From: Acidimicrobiales bacterium | Lineage (GTDB): Bacteria; Actinomycetota; Acidimicrobiia; Acidimicrobiales; UBA8190 | Length of the DNA: 6,220 nt | Direction of reading: 5' to 3' | NCBI GenBank assembly: GCA_030042575.1 | Contig: JASHZK010000147.1 | Span: forward strand, 1 to 6,220 | Shown here: piece after piece, positions 1-5,811 of the stretch | How the letters are laid out: every line of letters begins with the position of its first letter | Position numbering within the stretch: position 1 is the stretch's first letter | Notes under the pieces: generated by a model | Told to the model about the DNA's origin: nothing | The model's input: only the letters and a program-made list of their open reading frames with translations | Databases searched by the model: none | Made by a program: the position numbers and the translations under genes

Positions 1-716
1 AGCAGCGTGGTGATGCCCAATCGAGCCAGGTCGAGCAGGCCGTCGAGCTCCGACCGCGAGAAGGCCATACCCTCGGCCGTGCCCTGGACCTCGACGAAGC
101 GGCCTGAGCCGGTCATCACCACGTTCATGTCGACCTCGGCCCGGAAGTCCTCGGAGTAGTCGAGGTCCAACAGGCACACGGCGTCGACCACCCCCACCGA
201 CACCGCGGCACAGGCATCGGTGAGCGGGTGGGCCTTGATCAGCCCCTTGTGCACCTGGCGGGTGAAGCAGTCGTGCAAGGCGACGTAGGCGCCGCAGATC
301 GAAGCGGTGCGAGTCCCACCGTCGGCCTGGAGCACGTCACAGTCCACGGTGACCTGGAGCTCCCCCATGGCCACCAAATCGGTGACCGCCCGCAAGGAGC
401 GGCCGATGAGGCGCTGGATCTCCTGGGTCCGTCCCGACTGGCGCCCCTTGGCCGCCTCCCGGTCCACCCGTTCGGCCGACGACCCCGGAAGCAGCGAGTA
501 CTCGGCCGTGACCCAGCCTTTTCCGCCTCCGCGCAACCACGGCGGCACGCGCTCCTCCACCGATGCCGTGCACAGGACCTTGGTCCGCCCCATCGACACC
601 AGAACGGAACCGGCGGCAAACTCGGTGAAGTCGCGCACGAAGGTGACGGGCCGGAGCTCGTCGATGGCCCGCCCGTCGGCCCGGCGGGTGCGCGGATCCA
701 CGGCACCCTCGCTCAT
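1..716 (-). CDS. rph: Ribonuclease PH, 3' end cut off by the window edge
   Basis: RNase PH is a cytoplasmic phosphorolytic 3'-5' exoribonuclease that trims tRNA precursor 3' ends and other structured RNA ends, releasing nucleoside diphosphates; it acts as a hexameric ring. The frame is open from ATG at 716 to the window edge, giving 238 residues with no stop. Family signatures run in order: [12 protein letters not shown] near residues 12-23, [16 protein letters not shown] at about 95-110, [20 protein letters not shown] at about 125-144, [17 protein letters not shown] at about 184-200, and [12 protein letters not shown] at about 210-221. Family members are usually about 240-260 residues, so only a short C-terminal tail is missing. 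The start is backed by an AGGAGG ribosome-binding site with a 5-nt spacer. It lies 25 nt after the MBL-fold gene, in the same order as Rv1339-Rv1340 in M. tuberculosis, and is probably co-transcribed with it. An rdgB-type gene often follows but is outside the window. Confidence 0.95.
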   Translation of the reverse strand, partial: MSEGAVDPRTRRADGRAIDELRPVTFVRDFTEFAAGSVLVSMGRTKVLCTASVEERVPPWLRGGGKGWVTAEYSLLPGSSAERVDREAAKGRQSGRTQEIQRLIGRSLRAVTDLVAMGELQVTVDCDVLQADGGTRTASICGAYVALHDCFTRQVHKGLIKAHPLTDACAAVSVGVVDAVCLLDLDYSEDFRAEVDMNVVMTGSGRFVEVQGTAEGMAFSRSELDGLLDLARLGITTL

Positions 717-721
717 GCGCC

Positions 722-728
722 CCTCCTC
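722..728 (-). promoter_or_regulatory. Shine-Dalgarno site of rph
   Basis: The minus strand reads GAGGAGG, followed by 5 nt and the rph ATG. It is one of the strongest ribosome-binding sites in the window and fixes the rph start. It lies in the 25-nt gap after the MBL-fold stop codon, so RNase PH can be translated independently of its upstream neighbour on the same mRNA. Confidence 0.75.
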
Positions 729-741
729 ACGACGACCGGCC

Positions 742-1482
742 TCACACCGAGTAGCCGCGGCCCGGCTCGGCGGCGTCGACCCGCCCCGAGAAGCCAGCTC
801 GGGCTTCCTCCAACACGGCGATCGCCGGGATCTTGCTCCAGCGATGCGTCAGCACCAGGCGCCTGGCCCGAGAGGCTTCGGCGCTACGACCGGCCTGTCT
901 CCCGCTCATGTGAATGGCGCCCTCACTCTCGTGATCCTCGGTGAACGTAGCTTCACACAGAGCCAGGTCGAGGTCGGAACCGAGCGAAGCCAGCGACCAC
1001 TGCGGGCCGGAGTCGGCAGAGTAGCCCACCACTCCCGACGGGCCTTCGATCCGCACCCCCATGGTGGGCGGGGGGTGATCGGTGCGGGAGAACGACAGCT
1101 GCAGCCCTCCGATATGGGCGCCGTCTCCGTCGCCGATCTCCCTCCAATCCAGGATGCCGTCGATGTCATGTTGGAGGGCGGGGCGGATCCCGGGGGCGGC
1201 CAGCACCGGAATGGGAAGATTGTCGAGATCCATGGTCCACCTCGCCGCCGTGATGAAGCCGTCGATGTCACTCCAGTGATCGGTGTGCTGATGGCTGAGG
1301 ACGATGCCGTCGAGCGTCGCCAAGTCCGCGTAGCACTGCAATGCGGCGAAGGTCCCGGGCCCGGCATCCATCCATATGGCAGTGGCCGAGCCCCAGTCGC
1401 GTACCAGGTAGCCACTGGCCGCCCCTCCAGGTCCAGCGTGGCTTCCGTCACAGCCGAGGACGGTCAGGGTGAGCGGGCTCAC
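742..1482 (-). CDS. Metallo-beta-lactamase-fold hydrolase of the Rv1339 type (RNase Z / phosphodiesterase-like)
   Basis: A 246-residue cytoplasmic protein starting at GTG, with no visible signal peptide or membrane segment. It carries the binuclear metal site of the MBL fold: SHQHTDH (H64, H66, D68, H69), a further histidine at H136 in RTDHPPP, the metal-bridging aspartate in GYSADSG (D157) and a late histidine in VLTHRW (H213). The HMSGRQAG segment around 191-198 with LTH downstream resembles RNase Z-like and phosphodiesterase-like MBL proteins. Its place between murI and rph is the place of Rv1339 in M. tuberculosis, reported as an atypical class II cAMP phosphodiesterase; transferring that activity here is inference from position and fold. 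The GTG start overlaps the murI stop as GTGA, implying translational coupling. tRNA or other RNA 3' processing is an alternative role that would suit the neighbouring RNase PH. The fold is certain; the substrate is not. Confidence 0.9.
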   Translation of the reverse strand: MSPLTLTVLGCDGSHAGPGGAASGYLVRDWGSATAIWMDAGPGTFAALQCYADLATLDGIVLSHQHTDHWSDIDGFITAARWTMDLDNLPIPVLAAPGIRPALQHDIDGILDWREIGDGDGAHIGGLQLSFSRTDHPPPTMGVRIEGPSGVVGYSADSGPQWSLASLGSDLDLALCEATFTEDHESEGAIHMSGRQAGRSAEASRARRLVLTHRWSKIPAIAVLEEARAGFSGRVDAAEPGRGYSV

Positions 1483-2366
1483 CCCGAGGCGACGCCCGGA
1501 GCGGCGCCGGGTTCGCGGACCGTCGCCTCCCCCGCCTCGGATGCCGGCTCGATGACGGGCTCAGGCTCGGGCCATTCGAGACGATCCACCGCTCCCAGCT
1601 CCTCCCCGAACAGGCGTCCGCCCACGGCCCGAAACCAGGCGACGTCACCCGAGGAGAAGAACTGCAGCGATCCGGGACCGCCGGCGCGGCCCAGTGACCG
1701 CCGGCCGAGGACGTCGCGCACCTCGAAGGCCGTCTCGTCGGCCGAAGAGACGAGCACCACGTCACGGCCGACCACGTCGGCGATGGTGCGGGCCAGAAAC
1801 GGATAGTGGGTGCAGCCGAGCAACAGGGTGTCGATCCCCTTGTGGCACACCGAGGCGAGCAGCCGCTCGGCCAATACGACCGCCTGCTCGGAACGGGTCT
1901 CGCCCCGCTCCACGAATTCGACGAAGCCCGGACAGGCGGCGCACACCAGTTCCAGGGGCACCGGCAGAGTGGCAAATGCCTCCTGATAGGCCCCGGAGCG
2001 GATGGTGCCCACCGTGCCGATGACTCCGACCCGGCGGTTGCGGGTCGCCTTGGCCGCGGCCCGGGTACCGGGCTCGATCACCCCGACCACCGGCGCCGGC
2101 AGCTCGTGCCGCAGAGCTCCGAGTGCGGCGGCGGACGCCGTGTTGCAGGCCACCACGATCAGCTTCACGTCGTGCTCGGCGATCAGCCATCGTGAGATCT
2201 GCATGGCGAACGACCGCACCTCGGGCAGCGGACGCGGCCCGTAGGGGTATCGCCCGGTGTCGCCCACGTAGACCAGATGCTCCGACGGGCACAAGTCGAT
2301 CAGGGCCCGGGCGACGGTGAGGCCGCCGAAGCCGCTGTCGAACATGCCGATGGGTCGCTCGTCCAC
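1479..2366 (-). CDS. murI: Glutamate racemase
   Basis: MurI interconverts L- and D-glutamate without a cofactor and supplies the D-glutamate of the peptidoglycan stem peptide in the cytoplasm. The 295-residue product shows the family hallmarks: IGMFDSGFGGLTV with D10-S11, YVGDTGRYPYG at about 33-43, the first catalytic cysteine in VACNTAS (C74) and the second in LLGCTHYP (C185, with H187). The racemase domain ends near residue 263. The last 30 or so residues are a Pro/Glu/Ala-rich tail, so the protein is somewhat longer than the usual 255-275. The GTG at 2366 was chosen because VDERPIGMFDSG matches how family members begin; the ATG at codon 8 would remove the residues just before the DSG loop. 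No good ribosome-binding site precedes either start. The 122-bp gap before it shows no clear promoter or terminator. Its stop overlaps the next gene's start by 4 nt. Confidence 0.96.
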   Translation of the reverse strand: MDERPIGMFDSGFGGLTVARALIDLCPSEHLVYVGDTGRYPYGPRPLPEVRSFAMQISRWLIAEHDVKLIVVACNTASAAALGALRHELPAPVVGVIEPGTRAAAKATRNRRVGVIGTVGTIRSGAYQEAFATLPVPLELVCAACPGFVEFVERGETRSEQAVVLAERLLASVCHKGIDTLLLGCTHYPFLARTIADVVGRDVVLVSSADETAFEVRDVLGRRSLGRAGGPGSLQFFSSGDVAWFRAVGGRLFGEELGAVDRLEWPEPEPVIEPASEAGEATVREPGAAPGVASG

Positions 2367-2488
2367 GCTCTGCAGGCTAGGCGCTTGTCGCTCCGGCGCC
2401 CCGCACCCCGGCAGGAGCCGAGTCGGCCCACGCCAGGCGCACCAGGTGGCCGGACGGGACCCGGACCTTCACCGGCCGGCGGGGGGGC

Positions 2489-3043
2489 TCACCTCTTGGC
2501 CGAGACGGCCGGCTCCCCTATCCCTTCGAGCAGGTTGAGCAGGTCGTCGGCGTGCTCCTCCTCCACGGCCAGGATCCCCTCGATGAGGCGCCGGGAGGTG
2601 GGGTCCTTGTCGCCGAGCCAGCGCACGATCTCCTGGTACGAGGCGATGGCCACACGCTCCGCCACCAGGTCCTCGCGGATCATGTCGACCAGCTCGGCGC
2701 TGGCGTCGTACTCGGCATGGCTGCGGGCCACCAACGTGGCCGGGTTGAAGTCCGGCTCCCCTCGCAATTGCACGATGCGGGCGGCCACCTCGTCAGCGTG
2801 TCCCTGCTCGTCGTTGGCATGCTCGAGGAACTCCTGGGCCACCGGTCCGGAATTGATGCCCTGGGCCATGTAGTAGTGGCGCTTGTAACGCAGTACGCAC
2901 ACCAGCTCGGTGGCCAGCACCTCGTTGAGCACGCTGATGACCCGCGGGCGATCGGCGCCGTAGGCCTCGGTGATGGGTCCCAGGTCCATATGGGCGCGGG
3001 CGTTCGCCCGCAGGGTCTGCACATCGGTCAGAAAGTCGGCCAC
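2489..3043 (-). CDS. Ferritin-like di-iron protein, bacterioferritin-like
   Basis: A 184-residue, mostly helical protein with a ferritin-type four-helix bundle. Candidate di-iron ligands sit at the expected spacing: E46 with Y53 (E-x6-Y) in ATELVCVLRYKRHYY, E79 and H82 in NDEQGHADE (E-x2-H), E129 in LVAERVAIASY, and E161 with H164 in VEEEHADDL (E-x2-H). The family oxidises Fe(II) with oxygen or peroxide and often stores iron as a multimeric shell. No signal peptide is visible, so it is probably cytoplasmic. A heme-ligand methionine cannot be assigned, so the classical heme-bridged bacterioferritin label is not secured. The start is GTG, preceded by GAGGAG 7 nt upstream, and the stop is TGA. 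It is flanked by gaps of 324 and 122 bp, unlike the tighter genes around it, and stands where M. tuberculosis has a rhomboid-like gene; a later insertion is plausible. Whether it stores, detoxifies or senses iron is open. Confidence 0.85.
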   Translation of the reverse strand: MADFLTDVQTLRANARAHMDLGPITEAYGADRPRVISVLNEVLATELVCVLRYKRHYYMAQGINSGPVAQEFLEHANDEQGHADEVAARIVQLRGEPDFNPATLVARSHAEYDASAELVDMIREDLVAERVAIASYQEIVRWLGDKDPTSRRLIEGILAVEEEHADDLLNLLEGIGEPAVSAKR

Positions 3044-3049
3044 GTCGTG

Positions 3050-3056
3050 TCTCCTC
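3050..3056 (-). promoter_or_regulatory. Shine-Dalgarno site of the ferritin-like gene
   Basis: The minus strand reads AGAGGAG shortly before the GTG codon at 3043. It supports GTG as the true start rather than an internal methionine. Confidence 0.6.
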
Positions 3057-3367
3057 TGTCTCGGTCCCGAACCCTACCCAGGTCGGCGCCGGCGGAGGAC
3101 GGGACGACGGGGGCCCACCGGCACGGCCAGGGTCACCGCTGAGATCGCCGCCCCCCAGCCGCACCAGGGTGCCCGGTAGCTCCAGGTCAGCGTCCCTGCG
3201 CCGGGCGGCACCCGCCACGGCCCGTGCCGGCGTAGCGCCCGCCGGGGGCCCAGCGTCACCCGGGCGAGCAGCGCCCATCGCCGGGCGGCCGTCCAGCGCC
3301 GGAATGGTTCGCCCGACCAAGCTGGCACCCTGGGCGCACGGGGTCTCGATCGGCGCTGCGTCGAAAC
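3057..3367 (-). other. Spacer between cysM and the ferritin-like gene; possible decayed membrane-protein tail
   Basis: No confident gene lies in this stretch. On the minus strand an open frame runs from directly after the cysM TAG to a TAG at 3076-3074 (97 codons), in the same frame as cysM; a GTG at 3328 would give 84 residues. Third-position G/C is high, but second-position G/C is also high, which argues against ordinary coding. The C-terminal part reads GTLTWSYRAPWCGWGAAISAVTLAV followed by an Arg-rich end. That resembles the last beta strand and membrane helix of large bacterial membrane proteins such as the YfhO type, but only as a fragment. It could be a gene remnant, a tiny membrane protein or chance. 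A weak hairpin of 7 bp with one G-U pair (arms 3361-3367 and 3343-3349) follows the cysM stop and has no T-run. No clear promoter was found. Confidence 0.4.
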
Positions 3368-4315
3368 CTAGAAATAGATGGTGCGCCGGGCCCGCTCGGC
3401 GACCACGTCGATGTCGTCGGTCCAGGCTCCGGTGGACAGGTACTTCCATCCTCCGTCGGCCGAGACGACCACGATCACACCGCTCTCGATGCTCTGGGCG
3501 CACTTGGCCGCTCCTGCCATGGCCGCTCCCGAGGAGATCCCGGCGAGGATCCCGACCTCGGCCAGGCGCCGGGTCCACTCGATGGACGGCCGAGGGCCGA
3601 CCACCGTCTTGCGATCGAGCAGCTCGGCCCCGCCGAGGTCGCTGAAGATGGGGGGGATGTAGCCCTCGTCGAGATTGCGCAGTCCGTCGACCATCTCCCC
3701 CGCCGGGGGTTCCACGGCCCACACCTCGACTCCCGGTCGGCGTTCCTTCAGGTAGCGGCCGACCCCGAGCAGGGTGCCCGAGGTGCCCAACCCGGCCACG
3801 AAGTGGGTCACCTCGGGGCAATCGCGCCAGATCTCGGGCCCTGTGCCCTCGTAGTGGGCCCGGGGGTTGGCGTGGTTGGCGTACTGGTAGAGGAACACCC
3901 ATTCAGGGTGCTCGGCGGCGACGCGCTCGGCCAGGCGGACTGCCCCGTTGGATCCTTCGGAGCCGGGAGACTCGATGATCTCGGCCCCCCACACCTCGAG
4001 CAGATGGCGGCGTTCCACCGAGACGTTGGCGGGCAGCACGACCTTGAGCTGGTAACCCTTCACCCGGGCCACCAAGGCCATGCCGATGCCGGTGTTGCCA
4101 GAGGAAGGTTCGAGGAGCACACTGCCGGAGTCGAGGCGAGACTCCTTTTCGGCGGCTTCGATCATCGACAGGGCTATCCGGTCCTTGACCGAGCCACCCG
4201 GGTTCTGCCCTTCGAGCTTGATGAGGATGCGGACCTCGGGATTGGGGCTCAGGGCGCTCACCTCGACCAGCGGCGTGTTGCCGATCAGGTCGAGGACGCT
4301 CTGCACGACGGCCAT
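3368..4315 (-). CDS. cysM: PLP-dependent cysteine synthase, CysM type (CysO-dependent)
   Basis: A 315-residue fold-type II PLP enzyme. Visible motifs: IGNTPLVEV at 11-19, the PLP lysine K44 in GGSVKDR, the substrate/aminoacrylate loop SSGNTG at 71-76, the PLP-phosphate loop GLGTSGT at 175-181, ISSGAA at 260-265 and the C-terminal GGWKYLSTG at 288-296. The last motif, SVERRHLLEVWGAEII and the LRNLDEG loop (R213) match the M. tuberculosis CysM subfamily better than the O-acetylserine-specific CysK family. Mycobacterial CysM uses O-phosphoserine, with the arginine of the LRN-x-DEG loop important for that, and takes sulfur from thiocarboxylated CysO; the same is inferred here from the conserved loop and the cysO gene 57 nt upstream. 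Product: a CysO-cysteine adduct. The ATG at 4315 is preceded by a modest AGGGG about 9 nt away. The stop is TAG, with an open frame continuing beyond it. Confidence 0.95.
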   Translation of the reverse strand: MAVVQSVLDLIGNTPLVEVSALSPNPEVRILIKLEGQNPGGSVKDRIALSMIEAAEKESRLDSGSVLLEPSSGNTGIGMALVARVKGYQLKVVLPANVSVERRHLLEVWGAEIIESPGSEGSNGAVRLAERVAAEHPEWVFLYQYANHANPRAHYEGTGPEIWRDCPEVTHFVAGLGTSGTLLGVGRYLKERRPGVEVWAVEPPAGEMVDGLRNLDEGYIPPIFSDLGGAELLDRKTVVGPRPSIEWTRRLAEVGILAGISSGAAMAGAAKCAQSIESGVIVVVSADGGWKYLSTGAWTDDIDVVAERARRTIYF

Positions 4316-4360
4316 GGCACCCAGCCCCTGCCTCTCGACCCTGTTTCGCCCCGCCCGGTC

Positions 4361-4384
4361 CCAGCCGCCGGCTCAGCCGCCGGC
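4361..4384 (-). repeat. 12-bp tandem duplication across the cysO stop codon
   Basis: On the minus strand GCCGGCGGCTGA (last three cysO codons plus stop) is followed at once by GCCGGCGGCTGG, a copy with 11 of 12 bases identical. The second copy is in frame and would again encode Ala-Gly-Gly, but its TGA has become TGG. The duplication lies exactly on the functional C-terminus of CysO. Confidence 0.85.
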
Positions 4385-4648
4385 CACGGCCGGCAGGATC
4401 GACACCGTGTCACCGTCGTTCACCTTGGTGTCGAGGCGGTCGAGATACCGGACGTCGTCGTCGTTCAAGTAGACGTTGACGAACCGGTGCAGCGAGCCGT
4501 CGTCGGTGAGCACCTGCCCGGCAAGGCCGGGATAGGCGGTCACCAGGGCGTCGAGCACTTCGCCGACGGTCGAACCGGGGAACGACACGGTGCTGCGTCC
4601 CTCGGCGTGACCACGAAGAAGGGTAGGCAGGCGCACTTCGACGGACAC
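4373..4648 (-). CDS. cysO: Sulfur-carrier protein CysO (MoaD/ThiS family, ubiquitin-like)
   Basis: A 91-residue beta-grasp protein ending in ILPAVAGG, with the terminal Gly-Gly exposed by the stop codon. In the mycobacterial system the terminal glycine is adenylated and thiocarboxylated by a MoeZ-type enzyme. CysM then attaches it to a serine-derived acceptor, and after an S-to-N shift Mec cleaves off cysteine. HRFVNVYLNDDDVRYLDRLDT and DGDTVSILPAVAGG correspond closely to M. tuberculosis CysO as I recall it, which separates it from ThiS and from MoaD of molybdopterin synthesis. The length is normal for the family. The GTG start at 4648 is preceded by AGGAG about 6 nt upstream. It lies 39 nt after mec and 57 nt before cysM, so the three genes probably share an mRNA. 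No activating E1-like gene is present in the window, so that step must be encoded elsewhere. Confidence 0.95.
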   Translation of the reverse strand: MSVEVRLPTLLRGHAEGRSTVSFPGSTVGEVLDALVTAYPGLAGQVLTDDGSLHRFVNVYLNDDDVRYLDRLDTKVNDGDTVSILPAVAGG

Positions 4649-4684
4649 GGCCTCTCCTCGCTGATTGTCGACCAGTTCGGTCGT

Positions 4685-4690
4685 ATTCTA
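4685..4690 (-). promoter_or_regulatory. Possible internal -10 element for cysO-cysM
   Basis: The minus strand reads TAGAAT, fitting the actinobacterial TANNNT -10 consensus; its first three bases are the mec stop codon. A start site about 7 nt downstream would give cysO a leader of roughly 30 nt that includes its AGGAG. It stands in the most A/T-rich spot of a GC-rich region. No -35 match is visible, so this is a candidate only. Confidence 0.3.
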
Positions 4691-5161
4691 CCGGCCGGCC
4701 CCGCCCGACCTGCCGCCTGGCGGCCCAGCCGCCTGGGGCCGGCCCTCGGCGCCGGTGTCGGCGGCCTGGACCACGGGCTCCTCGGTCACGGTGCCCTCGA
4801 CGATGCGGTACGAGCGCACCGAGGGTTCAGCCTGACGAAGCGACACGATCACGTAGTGCCAAGCCGGGTCCGGGGCCTGGGCGATGTCGGTGGGTGAGGG
4901 ATAAGCGTCGGTGTGGGTGTGGGAGTGAAAGACACCGATGATCTCCAAGCCGTGCGACTGAGCGTGACGATCGGCCCGCACGAAGTCGGTGGGATCGACG
5001 GTATAGAGCTTGGCCGAGGCGGCTGCGTTGCGAGCCGGGTAACAGCCCTCCACGGTCTCGCCTCCCAGCTGCCCGGACAGGAGGCCACAAGCCTCCTCGG
5101 GAAGGCCGCCCAAGCAGTGCGCCACGATCTGGGCGTGGATGGTGGCCGACAGCTCCAGCAT
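4688..5161 (-). CDS. mec: JAMM/Mov34 metallopeptidase releasing cysteine from CysO
   Basis: A 157-residue zinc metallopeptidase of the JAB1/MPN/Mov34 family. The JAMM motif is complete: upstream glutamate E23 in [10 protein letters not shown], then H79 and H81 in [18 protein letters not shown]89, and D92 ten residues after H81. In M. tuberculosis Mec hydrolyses the CysO-cysteine adduct to free cysteine and CysO; the matching C-terminal [14 protein letters not shown] and the adjacent cysO and cysM genes support the same role. An Ala/Gly/Pro/Arg-rich tail of about 25 residues follows the catalytic domain. The open frame extends to 5242, but that start would overlap divergent smpB and would add an Arg/Pro-rich segment lacking in relatives. 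The ATG at 5161 gives [15 protein letters not shown], a typical beginning, and a TANNNT element sits 8 nt upstream. No Shine-Dalgarno site is visible, consistent with a leaderless first gene of the cysteine operon. Confidence 0.93.
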   Translation of the reverse strand: MLELSATIHAQIVAHCLGGLPEEACGLLSGQLGGETVEGCYPARNAAASAKLYTVDPTDFVRADRHAQSHGLEIIGVFHSHTHTDAYPSPTDIAQAPDPAWHYVIVSLRQAEPSVRSYRIVEGTVTEEPVVQAADTGAEGRPQAAGPPGGRSGGAGR

Positions 5162-5169
5162 GGCGGCCG

Positions 5170-5175
5170 AGGTTA
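5170..5175 (-). promoter_or_regulatory. Predicted -10 element of mec-cysO-cysM, leaderless
   Basis: The minus strand reads TAACCT, fitting TANNNT, with 8 nt between it and the mec ATG at 5161. At that spacing the transcript would begin at or within a base or two of the ATG, giving a leaderless mRNA, in keeping with the absence of a ribosome-binding site. No -35 match is seen; the -35 zone falls on the opposing smpB -10 element. Confidence 0.5.
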
Positions 5176-5191
5176 CCGGGCCCCTGGCCGC

Positions 5192-5197
5192 TACCCT
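5192..5197 (+). promoter_or_regulatory. Predicted -10 element of smpB, leaderless
   Basis: TACCCT fits TANNNT and stands 7 nt before the smpB ATG at 5205, so transcription would start at the A of the ATG. This explains why no Shine-Dalgarno site precedes smpB and supports that start codon. Its -35 zone overlaps the opposing mec -10 element, so polymerase probably cannot hold both promoters at once. Confidence 0.5.
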
Positions 5198-5204
5198 CGG
5201 CTCG

Positions 5205-5750
5205 ATGGCCAAAGGACCTACGCGGCGGGCACAGCGAGCCAAGGAGGAGACCTCCGATCGCTACCGCCAGGTGGCGCGCAACCGCCGGGCCCGACACGAC
5301 TACGACATCCTCGAGACCTACGAATGCGGCATAGCCCTGCAAGGCAGTGAGGTGAAGTCCCTGCGGGCCGGGCGCGCGTCGCTCCAGGACGCCTACGCCC
5401 GAATCGAGCGGGGTGAGGCCTGGCTGCTCGGCATGCACATCCCCCCCTACGAGCACGCCAGCGGCTTTGGCACCCACGACCCCGGCCGTCGCCGCAAGCT
5501 CCTGCTGCACCGGGACCAGATCGACGAGCTCATGGGCCGAACCCAGCAGCAGTCGCTGACGTTGGTGCCATTGTCGATCTACTTCAAGGAGGGCAAGGCC
5601 AAGGTCGAGCTGGGTTTGGCCCGCGGTCGCAAGCTGTACGACAAGCGCCACGCCCTGGCCGCCCGCCAGGCGGAGCGGGAAGCGGCCCGAGAGGCCGCCC
5701 GAGCGACCGGCCGGGGCGCCGCTCGTGGAAGCCGCCGGCAATTCGAGTGA
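5205..5750 (+). CDS. smpB: SsrA-binding protein SmpB
   Basis: SmpB binds the tRNA-like domain of tmRNA, helps its alanylation and delivers it to ribosomes stalled without a stop codon. The 181-residue product shows the OB-fold core [42 protein letters not shown] at about 26-67, [26 protein letters not shown] at about 77-102, [22 protein letters not shown] at about 120-141, then KLYDKR. A basic Ala/Arg-rich tail follows; in the family this tail becomes helical in the decoding centre and mRNA channel. At 181 residues it is about 20 longer than usual, from a basic N-terminal stretch and the long tail. The ATG at 5205 was preferred because a TANNNT element lies 7 nt upstream. The GTG at 5271 would give a shorter N-terminus, and the AAGGAGG at 5241-5247 is too far from it to serve. 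An upstream ATG at 5139 would run back into mec. Its partner RNA gene follows 61 bp downstream. Confidence 0.96.
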   Translation: MAKGPTRRAQRAKEETSDRYRQVARNRRARHDYDILETYECGIALQGSEVKSLRAGRASLQDAYARIERGEAWLLGMHIPPYEHASGFGTHDPGRRRKLLLHRDQIDELMGRTQQQSLTLVPLSIYFKEGKAKVELGLARGRKLYDKRHALAARQAEREAAREAARATGRGAARGSRRQFE

Positions 5751-5782
5751 CCCCGCCTGCGGCGTCGGGGCGAGCCAGCCGG

Positions 5783-5788
5783 TAAGAT
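5783..5788 (+). promoter_or_regulatory. Predicted -10 element of ssrA
   Basis: TAAGAT fits TANNNT and is the only such site in the 61-bp gap between smpB and tmRNA. A start about 7 nt downstream would give a 5' leader of roughly 15-20 nt, to be removed by RNase P at 5812. No -35 match is evident. A weak hairpin (CCCC-GCC pairing GGC-GGGG with a 3-nt bulge, 5751-5770) follows the smpB stop and may limit read-through, so ssrA may have its own promoter as well as read-through from smpB. Confidence 0.45.
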
Positions 5789-5811
5789 GGTTCGGTCGGC
5801 AAGCGACCCCA

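Larger units (their letters stand above)
5166..5201. repeat. 36-bp imperfect palindrome in the mec/smpB divergent promoter region
   Basis: Left arm GCCGAGGTTACCGG (5166-5179) and right arm CCGCTACCCTCGGC (5188-5201) are inverted complements at 12 of 14 positions, with an 8-nt centre. The two mismatches lie at corresponding places within and just beside the -10-like elements. The palindrome is centred between the two divergent ATG codons, at 5161 and 5205. It may be an operator for a dimeric regulator or the result of two near-identical promoters facing each other. Confidence 0.6.

Noticed and set aside
307..1806. A 499-codon plus-strand frame
   Set aside because: It lies opposite rph, the MBL-fold gene and murI, each of which has clear family motifs on the minus strand; its translation is low-complexity Arg/Ser/Pro without recognisable domains.
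2793..3902. A 369-codon minus-strand frame across cysM, the spacer and the ferritin-like gene
   Set aside because: It is out of frame with both flanking genes and gives Arg/Gly/Pro-rich translation; both genes have intact catalytic motifs in their own frames.
4371..4395. GC-rich inverted repeats around GCCGGC at the end of cysO as a terminator
   Set aside because: They lie inside coding sequence and come from Gly/Ala codons; there is no T-run, and cysM follows closely in the same operon.
4669..4683. Small inverted repeat cgacc-agttc-ggtcg between mec and cysO
   Set aside because: A 5-bp stem is too short to stand out in GC-rich DNA.
5162..5242. N-terminal extension of mec by 27 residues
   Set aside because: It would overlap smpB, is Arg/Pro-rich and is absent from relatives; the ATG at 5161 has a promoter element at leaderless distance.
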